DNA from: Eledone cirrhosa
Taxonomy: Eukaryota > Mollusca > Cephalopoda > Octopoda > Eledonidae
Direction: 5' to 3'
Assembly (NCBI GenBank): GCA_964016885.1
Contig: OZ024742.1
Coordinates: 358,203,087 to 358,267,086, forward strand
DNA length: 64,000 nt
The translations under genes were made by a program, and so were the position numbers. Positions within the stretch are counted from its first letter, which is position 1. Each line of letters begins with the position of its first letter. Shown piece by piece: positions 33,601-49,067 of this stretch. Below the pieces are notes generated by a model that worked only from the letters and a program-made list of their open reading frames with translations, was not told the origin of the DNA and ran no database searches.

Positions 33601-36600
33601 ATTGTGTAATGCTGCAGATGATACCTTGATCTGACTCATCAGTCTTGTCTTGCCTCTCTAACTATTGTGTAATGCTGCAAATGATACCTTGATTTGACTC
33701 ACCAGACTTGACTTGCCTCTCTAACTATGGTGTAATGCTGCAAATTTTACCTCGATCTAACTCACCAGTCTTGTCTTGCCTCTCTAACTATTGTGTAATG
33801 TTGTAAATGATACCTTGATCTGACTCACCAGTCTTGACTTGCCTCTCTAACTATGGTGTAATGCTGCAAATTTTACCTCGATCTAACTCACCAGTCTTGT
33901 CTTGCCTCTCTAACTATTGTGTAATGCTGTAAATGATACCTTGATCCGACTCACCAGTCTTGACTTGCCTCGCTAACTATTGTGTAATGCTGCAAATGAT
34001 ACCATGATCTGACTTACCAGTCTCGACTTGCCTCTCTAACTATGGTGTAATGTTGTAAATGATACCTTGATCTGATTCACCAGTCTTGAGTTGCCAGTCT
34101 AAATATTGTGTAATGCTGCAAATGATACCTTGATCTGACTCACCAGTCTTGACTTTGCTCTCTAACTATTGTGTAATGTTGTAAATGATATCTTGATCTG
34201 ACCCACCAGTCTTGAATTTCCTCTCTAACTATTGTGTAATGCTGCAAATGATACCTTGATCTGACTCATCAGTCTTGTCTTGCCTCTCTAACTATGGTGT
34301 AATGCTGTAAATGATACCTTGATCTGACTCACCGGTCTAGACTTGCCTCTCTAGCTATTGCGTGATGTTGTAAATGATAACTTGATCTGACCCACCAGTC
34401 TTGACTTGCCTCTCTAACTATTGTGTAATGCTGCAAATGATACCTTGATCTGACTCACCAGTCTTGACTTTGCTCTCTAACTATTGTGTAATGTTGTAAA
34501 TGATATCTTGATCTGACCCACCAGTCTTGAATTTCCTCTCTAACTATTGTGTAATGCTGCAAATGATACCTTGATTTGACTCACCAGTCTTGATTTGCCT
34601 CTCGAAATATTGTGTAATGTTGTAATTGATACCTTGATCTGACCCACCAGTCTTGACTTGCCTCTCTAACTATTGTGTAATGCTGCAAATGATACCTTGA
34701 TCTGACTCACCAGTCTTGTCTTGCCTCTCTAACTATTTTATTATGCTGCAAATGATACCTTTATCTGAGTCACCAGTCTTGACTTGCCTCTTTAACTATT
34801 GTGTAATGCTGTAAATGATACCTTAATATGACTCACCAGTCATGACTTGCCTCTCTAACTATTGTGTAATGTTGTAAATTATACCTTGATCTGACTCACC
34901 AGTCTTGACTTGCCTCTCTAACTATGGTGTAATGTTGTAAATGTTACCTTTATCTGAGTCACCAGTCTTGTCTTGCCTCTCTAACTATTGTGTAATGCTG
35001 CAAATTATACCTTGATCTGACTCACCAGTCTTGACTTGCCTCTCTAACTATGGTGTAATGTTGTAAATTATACCTTTATCTGACACAACAGTCTTGACTT
35101 GCCTCTCTAACTATTGTGTAATGGTGCAAATGATACCATGATCTGATTAACCAGTCTTGAGTTGCCAGTCTAAATATTGTGTAATGCTGCAAATGATACC
35201 TTGATCTGACTCACCAGTCTTGACTTGCCTCTGTAACTATTGTGTAACGTTGTAGATGATAACTTGATCTGACTCACCAGTCTTGACTTGCCTCTCTAAC
35301 TATGGTGTAATGTTGTAAATTATACCTTTATCTGACTCAACAGTCTTGACTTGCCTCTCTAACTATTGTGTAATGTTGTAAATGATAACTTGATCTGACT
35401 CACCAGTCTTGACTTTCCTCTCTAACTATTGTGTAATGCTGCAAATGATACCTTGATCTGACTCATCAGTCTTGTCTTGCCTCTCTAACTATTGTGTAAT
35501 GCTGCAAATGATACCTTGACTTGACTCACCAGTCTTGACTTGCCTCTCGAAATATTGTGTAACGTTTTAAATTATACCTTGATCTGACTTACCAGTCTTG
35601 ACTTGCCTCTCTAACTATTGTGTAATGTTCTAAATGATATCTTGATCTGACTCACCAGTCTAGACTTGCCTCTCTAACTATTGTGTAATGTTGTAAATGA
35701 TACCTTTATCTGAGTCACCAGTCTTGACTTGCCTCTCTAACTATTGTGTAATGCTGTAAATGATACCTTGATTTGACTCACCAGTCATGTCTTGCCTCTC
35801 TAACTATGGTGTAATGTTGTAAATGATACCTTGATCTGACTAACCAGTCTTGACTTGCCTCTCTAACTATTGTGCAATGTTGTAAATGATACCTTGATCT
35901 GACTCACCAGTCTTGACTTTCCTCTCTAACTATTGTGTAATGCTGCAAATGATACCTTGATCTGACTCATCAGTCTTGTCTTGCCTCTCTAACTATTGTG
36001 TAATGCTGCAAATGATACCTTGATTTGACTCACCAGACTTGACTTGCCTCTCTAACTATGGTGTAATGCTGCAAATTATACCTTGATCTAACTCACCAGT
36101 CTTGTCTTGCCTCTCTAACTATTGTGTAATGTTGTAAATGAAACCTTGATCTGACTCACCAGTCTTGACTTGCCTCTCTAACTATTGTGTAATGCTGCAA
36201 ATGATAGCTTGATCTGACTCACCAGTCTTGACTTGCCTCTCTAACTATTTGTGTAATGCTGTAAATGATACCTTGATCTGACTCACCAGTCTTGACTTGC
36301 CTCTCTAACTATTGTGTAATGTTGTAAATGATACCTTGATCTGACTCACCAGACTTGACTTGCCTCTCTAACTATGGTGTAATGTTGTAAATGATACCTT
36401 TATCAGACTCAGCAGTCTTGACTTGCCTCTCTAAATATTGTGTAATGTTGTAAATGATACCTTGATCTGATTCACCAGTCTTGAGTTGCCAGTCTAAATA
36501 TTGTGTAATGCTGCAAATGATACCTTGATCTGACTCACCAGTCTTGACTTTGCTCTCTAAATATTGTGTAATGCTGCAAATGATACCTTGATCTGACTCA

Positions 36601-39600
36601 CCAGTCTTGTCTTGCCTCTCTAACTATTGTATTATGCTGCAAATGATACCTTTATCTGAGTCACCAGTCTTGACTTGCCTCTTTAACTATTGTGTAATGC
36701 TGTAAATGATACCTTAATATGACTCACCAGTCATGACTTGCCTCTCTAACTATTGTGTAATGTTGTAAATTATACCTTGATCTGACTCACCATCTTGACT
36801 TGCCTCTCTAACTATTGTGTAATGTTGTAAATGATACCTTGATCTGACTCACCCGTCTTGACTTTCCTCTCTAACTATTGTGTAATGTTGTAAATGATAC
36901 CTTAATCTGACTCACCAGTCTTGACTTTCCTCTCTAACTATTGTGTAATGCTGCACATGATACCTTGATTTGACTCACCAGTCTTGTCTTGCCTCTCTAA
37001 CTATTTGTGTAATGCTGTAAATGATACCTTGATCTGACTCACCAGTCTTGACTTGCCTCGCTAACTATTGTGTAATGCTGTAAATGATACCTTGATCTTA
37101 GTCACCAGTCTTGACTTGCCTCTCTAACTATTGTGTAATGTTGTAAATGATACCTTAATCTGACTCCCCGGTCTTGACTTTCCTCTCTAACTATTGTGTA
37201 ATGTTGTAAATGATACCTTGATCTGACTCACCAGTCTTGACTTGCCTCTCTAACTATTGTGTAATGTTGTAAATGATACCTTGATCTGACTCACCAGTCT
37301 TGTCTTGCCTCTCTAACTATTGTGTAATGCTGCAAATGATACCTTGATCTGACTCATCAGTCTTGTCTTGCCTCTCTAACTATTGTGTAATGCTGCAAAT
37401 GATAACTTGATTTGACTCACCAGTCTTGACTTGCCTCTCGAACTATTGTGTAATGTTGTAAATGATACCTTAATCTGACTCACCAGTCTTGACTTTCCTC
37501 TCAAACTATTGTGTAATGTTGTAAATGATACCTTGATCTGACTCACCAGTCTTGTCTTGCCTCTCTAACTATTGTATTATGCTGCAAATGATACCTTTAT
37601 CTGACCCACCAGTCTTGACCTGCCTCTCTAACTATTGTGTAATGCTATAAATGAAACCTGGATCTGACTCACCGGTCTAGATTTGCCTCTATAGCTATTG
37701 CGTGATGTTGTAAATGATAACTTGATCTGACTCACCAGTCTTGACTTGCCTCTGTAACTATTGTGTAATGTTGTAAATGATACCTTGATCTGACTCACCA
37801 GTCATGACTTGCCTCTCTACCTATTGTGTTATGTTGTAAATGATACCTTGATCTGACTCACCAGTCTTGACTTTCCTCTCTAACTATTGTGTAATGTTGT
37901 GAATGATACCTTAATCTGACTCACCAGTCTTGACTTTCCTCTCTAACTATTGTGTAATGCTGCAAATGATACCTTGATCTGACTCATCAGTCTTGTCTTG
38001 CCTCTCTAACTATTGTGTAATGCTGCAAATGATACCTTGATTTGACTCACCAGTCTTGACTTGCCTCTCGAACTATTGTGTAATGTTGTAAATTATACCT
38101 TGATCTGACTCACCAGTCTTGTCTTGCCTCTCTATCTATTGCGTGATGTTGTAAATGATAACTTGATCTGACTCACCAGTCTTGACTTCCCTCTGTAACT
38201 ATTGTGTAATGTTGTAAATGATACCTTGATCTGACTCACCAGTCTTGACTTGCCTCTCTAACTATTGTGTAATGCTGTAAATGATAACTTGATCTGACTC
38301 ACCGGTCTAGACTTGCCTCTCTAGCTATGGTGTAATGTTGTAAATGATACCTTGATCTGACTCACCAGTCTTGACTTGCCTCTCTAACTATTGTGTAATG
38401 TTGTAAATGATACCTTGATCTGACTCACCAGTCTTGATTTGCCTCTCGAAATATTGTGTAATGTTGTGAATGATACCTTAATCTGACTCACCAGTCTTGA
38501 CTTTCCTCTCTAACTATTGTGTAATGCTGCAAATGATACCTTGATTTGACTCACCAGTCTTGACTTGCCTCTCGAACTATTGTGTAATGTTGTAAATTAT
38601 ACCTTGATCTGACTCACCAGTCTTGACTTGCCTCTCTAACTATTGTGTAATGTTGTAAATTATACCTTGATCTGACTCACCAGCCTTGACTTGCCTCTCT
38701 ATCTATTGTGTAATGCTGCAAATGATACCTTGATCTGACTCATCAGTCTAGTCTTGCCTCTCTAACTATTGTGTAATGCTGCAAATGATACCTTGATTTG
38801 ACTCACCAGACTTGACTTGCCTCTCTAACTATGGTGTAATGCTGCAAATTATACCTTGATCTAACTCACCAGTCTTGTCTTGCCTCTCTAACTATTGTGT
38901 AATGTTGTAAATGATACATTGATCTGACTCACCAGTCTTGATTTGCCTCTCGAAATATTGTGTAATGCTGCAAATGATACCTTGATCTGACTCACCGGTC
39001 TAGACTTGCCTCTCTAGCTATGGTGTAATGTTGTAAATGATACCTTGATCTGACTCATCAGTCTTGTCTTGCCTCTCTAACTATTTGTGTAATGCTGTAA
39101 ATGATACCTTGATCTGACTCACCGGTCTAGACTTGCCTCTCTAGCTATTGCGTGATGTTGTAAATGATAACTTGATCTGACTCACCAGTCTTGACTTGCC
39201 TCTCGAACTATTGTGTAATGTTGTAAATGATACCTTAATCTGACTCACCAGTCTTGACTTTCCTCTCAAACTATTGTGTAATGCTGTAAATGATACCTTG
39301 ATCTGACTCACCAGTCTTGACTTGCCTCTCAAACTATTGTGTAATGTTGTAAATGATACCTTGATCTAACTCACCAGTCTTGTCTTGCCTCTCTAACTAT
39401 TGTGTAATGTTGTAAATGATACCTTGATCTGACTCACCAGTCTTGATTTGCCTCTCGAAATATTGTGTAATGTTGTAAATGATACCTTGATCTGACTCAC
39501 CAGTCTTGACTTGCCTCTCTAACTATTGTGTAATGCTATAAATGAAACCTTGATCTGACTCACCGGTCTTGACTTGCCTCTCTAACTATTGTATTATGCT

Positions 39601-39779
39601 GCAAATGATACATTTATCTGACCCACCAGTCTTGACCTGCCTCTCTAACTATTGTGTAATGCTGTAAATGATATCTTGATCTGACTCACCGGTCTAGACT
39701 TGACTCTCTAGCTATTGCGTGATGTTGTAACTGATAACTTGATCTGACCCACCAGTCTTGACTTGTCTCTCTAACTATT

Positions 39780-42700
39780 GTGTAATGCTGTAAATGATAC
39801 CTTGATCTAACTCACCGGTCTAGACTTGCCTCTCTAGCTATTGGGTGATGTTGTAAATGATAACTTGATCTGACCCACCAGTCTTGACTTGCCTCTCTAA
39901 CTATTGTGTAATGCTGCAAATGATACCTTGATCTGACTCACCAGTCTTGTCTTGCCTCTCTAACTATTGTATTATGCTGCAAATGATACCTGTATCTGAG
40001 TCACCAGTCTTGACTTGCCTCTCTAACTATTGTGTAATGCTGCAAATGATACCTTGATCTGACTCATCAGTCTTGTCTTGCCTCTCTAACTATTTGTGTA
40101 ATGCTGTAAATGATATCTTGATCTGACTCACCGGTCTAGACTTGACTCTCTAGCTATTGCGTGATGTTGTAAATGATACCTTGATCTGACTCACCAGTCT
40201 TGACTTGCCTCTCTAACTATTGTGTAATGCTGTAAATGATATCTTGATCTGACTCATCAGTCTTGTCTTGCCTCTCTAACTATTGTGTAATGCTGTAAAT
40301 GATATCTTGATCTGACTCACCGGTCTAGACTTGACTCTCTAGCTATTGCGTGATGTTATAAATGATAACTTGATCTGACCCACCAGTCTTGACTTGCCTC
40401 ACTAACTATTGTGTAATGCTGCAAATGATACATTAATATGACTCACCAGTCATGACTTGCCTCTCTACCTATGGTGTAATGTTGTAAATGATACCTTGAT
40501 CTGACTCACCAGTCTTGACTTGCCTCTCTAACTATTGTGTAATGTTGTAAATGATACCTTGATCTGACTCACCAGTCTTGACTTTCCTCTCTAACTATTG
40601 TGTAATGTTGTGAATGATACCTTAATCTGACTCACCAGTCTTGACTTTCCTCTCTAACTATTGTGTAATGCTGCAAATGATACCTTGATTTGACACACCA
40701 GTCTTGACTTGCCTCTCAAACTATTGTGTAATGTTGTAAATTATACCTTGATCTGACTCACCAGTCTTGACTTGCCTCTCTAACTATTGTGTAATGTTGT
40801 AAATGATATCTTGATCTGACTCACCAGTCTTGACTTGACTCTCTAACTATTGTGTAATGCTGCAAATGATACCTTGATCTAACTCACCAGTCTTGTCTTG
40901 CCTCTCTAACTATTGTGTAATGTTGTAAATGATACCTTGATCTGACTCACCAGTCTTGATTTGCCTCTCGAAATATTGTGTAATGTTGTAAATGATACCT
41001 TGATCTGACCCACCAGTCTTGACTTGCCTTTCTAACTATTGTGTAATGCTGCAAATGATACCTTGATCTCACTCACCAGTCTTGTCTTGCCTCTCTAACT
41101 ATTGTATTATGCTGCAAATGATACCTTTATCTGAGTCACCAGTCTTGACTTGCCTCGCTAACTATTGTGTAATGCTGTAAATGATACCTTGATCTGACTC
41201 ACCAGTCTTGACTTGCCTCTCTAACTATTGTGTAATGTTGTAAATGATACCTTAATCTGACTCCCCGGTCTTGACTTTCCTCTCTAACTATTGTGTAATG
41301 TTGTAAATGATACCTTGATCTGACTCACCAGTCTTGACTTGCCTCTCTAACTATTGTGTAATGTTGTAAATGATACCTTGATCTGACTCACCAGTCTTGT
41401 CTTGCCTCTCTAACTATTGTGTAATGCTGCAAATGATACCTTGATCTGACTCATCAGTCTTGTCTTGCCTCTCTAACTATTGTGTAATGCTGCAAATGAT
41501 AACTTGATTTGACTCACCAGTCTGGACTTGCCTCTCTAACTATGGTGTAATGTTGTAAATGAAACCTTGATCTGACTCACCGGTCTAGACTGGCCTCTCT
41601 AGCTATTGCGTGATGTTGTAAATGATACCTTGATCTGACTCACCAGTCTTGACTTGCCTCTCTAACTATTGTGTAATGCTGTAAATGATACCTTGATCTA
41701 ACTCACCGGTCTAGACTTGCCTCTCTAGCTATTGGGTGATGTTGTAAATGATAACTTGATCTGACCCACCAGTCTTGATTTGCCTCTCTAACTATTGTGT
41801 AATGCTGCAAATGATACCTTGATCTGACTCACCAGTCTTGTCTTGCCTCTCTAACTATTGTATTATGCTGCAAATGATACCTGTATCTGAGTCACCAGTC
41901 TTGATTTGCCTCTCTAACTATTGTGTAATGCTGCAAATGATACCTTGATCTGACTCATCAGTCTTATCTTGCCTCTCTAACTATTTGTGTAATGCTGTAA
42001 ATGATATCTTGATCTGACTCACCGGTCTAGACTTGACTCTCTAGCTATTGCGTGATGTTGTAAATGATACCTTGATCTGACTCACCAGTCTTGACTTGCC
42101 TCTCTAACTATTGTGTAATGCTGTAAATGATATCTTGATCTGACTCATCAGTCTTGTCTTGCCTCTCTAACTATTGTGTAATGCTGTAAATGATATCTTG
42201 ATCTGACTCACCGGTCTAGACTTGACTCTCTAGCTATTGCGTGATGTTGTAAATGATAACTTGATCTGACCCACCAGTCTTGACTTGCCTCACTAACTAT
42301 TGTGTAATGCTGCAAATGATACATTAATATGACTCACCAGTCATGACTTGCCTCTCTACCTATGGTGTAATGTTGTAAATGATACCTTGATCTGACTCAC
42401 CAGTCTTGACTTGCCTCTCTAACTATTGTGTAATGTTGTAAATGATACCTTGATCTGACTCACCAGTCTTGACTTTCCTCTCTAACTATTGTGTAATGTT
42501 GTGAATGATACCTTAATCTGACTCACCAGTCTTGACTTTCCTCTCTAACTATTGTGTAATGCTGCAAATGATACCTTGATTTGACTCACCAGTCTTGACT
42601 TGCCTCTCAAACTATTGTGTAATGTTGTAAATTATACCTTGATCTGACTCACCAGTCTTGACTTGCCTCTCTAACTATTGTGTAATGTTGTAAATGATAT

Positions 42701-43830
42701 CTTGATCTGACTCACCAGTCTTGACTTGACTCTCTAACTATTGTGTAATGCTGCAAATGATACCTTGATCTAACTCACCAGACTTGTCTTGCCTCTCTAA
42801 CTATTGTGTAATGTTGTAAATGATACCTTGATCTGACTCACCAGTCTTGATTTGCCTCTCGAAATATTGTGTAATGTTGTAAATGATACCTTGATCTGAC
42901 CCACCAGTCTTGACTTGCCTCTCTAACTATTGTGTAATGCTGCAAATGATACCTTGATCTGACTCACCAGTCTTGTCTTGCCTCTCTAACTATTGTATTA
43001 TGCTGCAAATGATACCTTTATCTGAGTCACCAGTCTTGACTTGCCTCGCTAACTATTGTGTAATGCTGTAAATGATACCTTGATCTGACTCACCAGTCTT
43101 GACTTGCCTCTCTAACTATTGTGTAATGTTGTAAATGATACCTTAATCTGACTCCCCGGTCTTGACTTTCCTCTCTAACTATTGTGTAATGTTGTAAATG
43201 ATACCTTGATCTGACTCACCAGTCTTGACTTGCCTCTCTAACTATTGTGTAATGTTGTAAATGATACCTTGATCTGACTCACCAGTCTTGTCTTGCCTCT
43301 CTAACTATTGTGTAATGCTGCAAATGATACCTTGATCTGACTCATCAGTCTTGTCTTGCCTCTCTAACTATTGTGTAATGCTGCAAATGATAACTTGATT
43401 TGACTCACCAGTCTGGACTTGCCTCTCTAACTATGGTGTAATGTTGTAAATGAAACCTTGATCTGACTCACCGGTCTAGACTTGCCTCTCTAGCTATTGC
43501 GTGATGTTGTAAATGATACCTTGATCTGACTCACCAGTCTTGACTTGCCTCTCTAACTATTGTGTAATGCTGTAAATGATAACTTGATCTAACTCACCGG
43601 TCTAGACTTGCCTCTCTAGCTATTGGGTGATGTTGTAAATGATAACTTGATCTGACCCACCAGTCTTGACTTGCCTCTCTAACTATTGTGTAATGCTGCA
43701 AATGATACCTTGATCTGACTCACCAGTCTTGTCTTGCCTCTCTAACTATTGTATTATGCTGCAAATGATACCTGTATCTGAGTCACCAGTCTTGACTTGC
43801 CTCTCTAACTATTGTGTAATGCTGCAAATG
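39780..43830 (+). repeat. Higher-order repeat of 1891 bp (30 units), two full copies plus a partial third
   Basis: The rare marker ctagctattgggtgatg occurs with its gggtg at 39843, 41734 and 43625, exactly 1891 bases apart each time. A second marker, gcctcactaactattg, lies at 40396 and 42287, again 1891 apart. 1891 is 30 x 63 plus one base from a ctatttgtg unit. Copies 1 and 2 agree apart from scattered single-base changes. Copy 3 is broken off near 43830, where the order jumps to a later unit. Confidence 0.92.
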
Positions 43831-45800
43831 ATACCTTAATATGACTCACCAGTCATGACTTGCCTCTCTACCTATGGTGTAATGTTGTAAATGATACCTT
43901 GATCTGACTCACCAGTCTTGACTTTCCTCTCTAACTATTGTGTAATGTTGTGAATGATACCTTAATCTGACTCACCAGTCTTGACTTTCCTCTCTAACTA
44001 TTGTGTAATGCTGCAAATGATACCTTGATCTGACTCATCAGTCTTGTCTTGCCTCTCTAACTATTGTGTAATGCTGCAAATGATACCTTGATTTGACTCA
44101 CCAGTCTTGACTTGCCTCTCGAACTATTGTGTAATGTTGTAAATTATACCTTGATCTGACTCACCAGTCGTGACTTGCCTCTCTAACTATTGTGTAATGT
44201 TGTAAATGATATCTTGATCTGACTCACCAGTCTTAACTTGACTCTCTAACTATTGTGTAATGCTGCAAATGATACCTTGATCTGACTCATCAGTCATGTC
44301 CTGCCTCTCTAACTATTGTGTAATGCTGCAAATGATACCTTGATTTGACTCACCAGTCTTGATTTGCCTCTCGAAATATTGTGTAATGTTGTAAATGATA
44401 CCTTGATCTGACTCACCAGTCTTGACTTGCCTCTCTAACTATTGTGTAATGTTGTAAATGATACCTTGATCTGACTCACCAGTCTTGTCTTGCCTCTCTA
44501 ACTATTTGTGTAATGCTGTAAATGATACCTTGATCTGACTCACCGGTCTAGACTTGCCTCTCTAACTATTGTGTAATGTTGTGAATGATACCTTTATCTG
44601 ACTCACCAGTCTTGACTTTCCTCTCTAACTATTGTGTAATGTTGTGAATGATACCTTGATCTGACTCACCAGTCTTGACTTGCCTCTCTAACTATTGTGT
44701 AATGTTGTAAATGATACAATGATCTGACTCACCAGTCTTGACTTTCCTCTCTAACTATTGTGTAATGTTGTGAATGATACCTTGATCTGACTCACCAGTC
44801 TTGACTTGCCTCTCTAACTATTGTGTAATGTTGTAAATGATACCTTGATCTGACTCACCAGTCTTGACTTTCCTCTCTAACTATTGTGTAATGCTGCAAA
44901 TGATACCTTGATCTGACTCATCAGTCTTGTCTTGCCTCTCTAACTATTGTGTAATGCTGCAAATGATACCTTGATTTGACTCACGAGTCTTGACTTGCCT
45001 CTCGAACTATTGTGTAATGTTGTAAATTATACCTTGATCTGACTCACCAGTCTTGACTTGCCTCTCTAACTATTGTGTAATGTTTTAAATGATATCTTGA
45101 TCTGACTCACCAGTCTTGACTTGACTCTCTAACTATTGTGTAATGCTGCAAATGATACCTTGATCTGACTCATCAGTCTTGTCTTGCCTCTCTAACTATT
45201 GTGTAATGCTGCAAATGATACCTTGATCTAACTCACCACTCTTGTCTTGCCTCTCTAACTATTGTGTAATGTTGTAAATGATACCTTGATCTGACTCACC
45301 AATCTTGATTTGCCTCTCGAAATATTGTGTAATCTTGTAAATGATACCTTGATCTGACCCACCAGTCTTGACTTGCCTCTCTAACTATTGTGTAATGCTG
45401 CAAATGATACCTTGATCTGACTCACCAGTCTTGTCTTGCCTCTCTAACTATTGTATTAGGCTGCAAATGATACCTTTATCTGAGTCACCAGTCTTGACTT
45501 GCCTCTCTAACTATTGTGTAATGCTGTAAATGATACCTTAATATGACTCACGAGTCATGACTTGCCTCTCTAACTATGGTGTAATGCTGCAAATTATACC
45601 TTGATCTGACTCACCAGTCTTGACTTGACTCTCTAACTATTGTGTAATGTTGTAAATGATACCTTGATCTGACTCACCAGTCTTGACTTGCCTCTCTAGC
45701 TATTGCGTGATGTTGTAAATGATAACTTGATCTGACTCACCAGTCTTGACTTGCCTCTCTAACTATTGTGTAATGTTGTAAATGATACCTTGATCTGACT

Positions 45801-45990
45801 GGCAAGTGTTGACTTGCCTCTCTAACTATTGTGGAATGCTGAAAATGATACCTTCATCTGACTCACCAGTCTTGACTTGCCTCTCTAACTATTGTGTAAT
45901 GTTGTAAATGATACCTTGATCTGACTGGCAAGTGTTGACTTGCCTCTCTAACTATTGTGGAATGCTGAAAATGATACCTTCATCTGACTC
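45801..45990 (+). repeat. 126-bp dimer duplication within the satellite
   Basis: The unusual unit with gactggcaagtgttgac, followed by ggaatgctgaaaatgat, occurs at 45801 and again at 45927, exactly two units later, with identical sequence in between. Confidence 0.9.
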
Positions 45991-48437
45991 ACCAGTCTTG
46001 ACTTGCCTCTCTAACTATTGTGTAATGCTGCAAATGATACCTTGATCTGACTCACCAGTCTTGACTTGCCTCTCTAACTATTTGTGTAATGCTGTAAATG
46101 ATACCTTGATCTGACTCACCAGTCTTGACTTGCCTCTCTAACTATTGTGTAATGTTGTAAATGATACCTTGATCTGACTCACCAGTCTTGACTTGCCTCT
46201 CTAACTATTGTGTAATGTTGTAAATGATATCTTGATCTGACTCACCAGTCTTGACTTGCCTCTCTAACTATTGTGTAATGCTGCAAATGATACCATGATC
46301 TGACTTACCAGTCTTGACTTGCCTCTCTAACTATGGTGTAATGTTGTAAATGATATCTTGATCTGACTCACCAGTCTTGACTTGCCTCTCTAACTATTGT
46401 GTAATGCTGCAAATGATACCATGATCTGACTTACCAGTCTTGACTTGCCTCTCTAACTATGGTGTAATGTTGTAAATTATACCTTTATCTGACTCAACAG
46501 TCTTGACTTGCCTCTCTAACTATTGTGTAATGTTGGAAAAGATACCTTGATCTGACATATCATTTTTGTCTTGTCTCTCTAACTATTGTGTAATGCTACA
46601 AATGATACCTTGATTTGACTCACCAGTCTTGATTTGCCTCTCTAACTATTGTGTAATGCTGTAAATGATACCTTGATCTGACTCACCAGTCTTGACTTGC
46701 CTCTCTAACTATTGTGTAATGATGTAAATGATACCTTGATCTGACTCACCAGTCATGTCTTGCCTCTCTAACTATTGTGTAATGCTGCAAATGATACCAT
46801 GATCTGACTCACCAGTCATGTCTTGCCTCTCTAACTATTGTGTAATGCTGCAAATGATACCTTGATCTGACTCACCAGTCTTGAGTTGCCAGTCTAAATA
46901 TTGTGTAATGCTGCAAATGATACCTTGATCTGACTCACCAGTCTTGAATTTGCTCTCCAACTAATGTGTAATGTTGTAAATGATACCTTGATCTGACCCA
47001 CCAGTCTTGACATTCCTCTCTAACTATTGTGTAATGCTGCAAATGATACCTTGATCTGACATATCAGTCTTGTCTTGCCTCTGTAACTATTGTGTAATGC
47101 TGCAAATGATACCTTGATTTGACTAACCAGTCTTGACTTGCCTCTCGAACTATTGTGTAATGTTGTAAATGATACCTTGATCTGACTCACCAGTCTTGAC
47201 TTGCCTCTCTAACTATTGTGTAATGTTGTAAATGATATCTTGATCTGACTCAACAGTCTTGACTTGCCTCGCTAACTATTGTGTAATGCTGCAAATGATA
47301 CCATGATCTGACTTACCAGTCTTGACTTGCCTCTCTAACTATTGTGTAATGTTGTAAATGATATCTTGATCTGACTAAACAGTCTTGACATTCCTCTCTA
47401 ACTATTGTGTAATGCTGTAAATGATACCTTAATATGACTCACCAGTCATGACTTGCTTCTCTAACTATGGTGTAATGTTGTAAATGATACCTTGATCTGA
47501 CTCACCAGTTTTGACTTGCCTCTCTAACTATTGTGTAATGCTGCAAATGATACCTTGATCTGACTCACCAGTCTTGACTTGCATCTCTAACTATTTGTGT
47601 AATGCTGTAAATGATACCTTGATCTGACTCACCAGTCTTGACTTGCCTCTCTAACTATTGTGTAATGTTGTAAATGATATCTTGATCTGACTCACCAGTC
47701 TTGACTTGCCTCTTTATCTATTGTGTAATATTGTAAATGATAACTTAATATGACTCATCAGTCTTGACTTGCCTCTCTAACTATTGTGTAACGTTGTAAA
47801 TGATACCTTGATCTGAATCACCAGTCTTGACTTGCCTCTCTAACTATTGTGTAATGCTGCAAATGATACCATGATCTGACTCACCAGTCTTGACTTGCCT
47901 CTCTAACTATTTGTGTAATGCTGTAAATGATACCTTGATCTGACTCACCAGTCTCGACTTGCCTCTCTAACTATTGTGTAATGTTGTAAATGATACCTTG
48001 ATCTGACCCACCAGTCTTGACTTGCCTCTCTAACTATTGTGTAATGTTGTAAATGATATCTTGATCTGACTCACCAGTCTTGACTTGCCTCGCTAACTAT
48101 CGTGTAATGCTGCAAATGATACCATGATCTGACTCACCAGTCTTGACTTGCCTCTCTAACTATGGTGTAATGTTGTAATTTATACCTTTATCTGACTCAA
48201 CAGTCTTGACTTGCATCTCTAACTATTGTGTAATGTTGTAAATGATAACTTAATATGACTCACCAGTCTTGACTTGCCTCTCTAACTATGGTGTAATGTT
48301 GTAAATGATTTCTTGATCTGACTCACCAGTCTTGACTTGCCTCGCTAACTATTGTGTAATGCTGCAAATGATACCATGATCTGCCTTACCAGTCTTGACT
48401 TGCCTCTCTAACTATGGTGTAATGTTGTAAATTACAC

Positions 48438-49067
48438 CTTTATCTGACTCACCAGTCTTGACTTGCCTCTCTAACTATTGTGTAATGCTGCAAATGATAC
48501 CTTGATCTGATTCACCAGTCTTGAGTTGCCAGTCTAAATATTGTGTAATGCTGCAAATGATACCTTGATCTGACTCACCAGTCTTGACTTGCTTCTCTAA
48601 CTATAGTGTAATGCTGCAAATGATACATTGATCTGACTCACCAGTTTTGACTTGCCTCTCTAACTATTGTGTAATGTTGTAAATGATAACTTAATATGAC
48701 TCATCAGTCTTGACTTGCCTCTCTAACTATGGTGTAATGTTGTAAATGATACCTTGATCTGAATCACCAGTCTCGACTTGCCTCTCTAACTATTGTGTAA
48801 TGCTGCAAATGATACCATGATCTGACTCACCAGTCTTGACTTGCCTCTCTAACTATTGTGTAATGTTGTAAATGATACCTTGATCTGACTCACCAGTCTT
48901 GACTTGCCTCTCTAACTATTGTGTAATGTTGTAAATGATATCTTGATCTGACTCACCAGTCTTGACTTGCCTCGCTAACTATCGTGTAACGCTGCAAATG
49001 ATACCATGATCTGACTCACCAGTCTTGACTTGCCTCTCTAACTATGGTGTAATGTTGTAATTTATAC
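48438..49067 (+). repeat. 10-unit satellite cassette (630 bp), copy A
   Basis: Ordered marks: ttgagttgccagtc, cttctctaactatagtg, gatacattgatctg with ccagttttgac, aacttaatatgactcatc, gaatcaccagtctcgac, ccatgatctgactc, cctcgctaactatcgtgtaacg and finally gttgtaatttatac. The same ten-unit order returns at 53041 and 53671, and one unit shorter at 50141. Confidence 0.88.

Noticed and set aside
39141..39332. A 63-residue minus-strand frame made of three 21-residue repeats within the satellite, which might suggest a coding repeat protein because 63 is divisible by 3.
   Set aside because: The consensus unit has a TAG at the same place in this frame. The frame is open here only because a few neighbouring units carry tcgaac or tcaaac. 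All six frames of the consensus contain stops.
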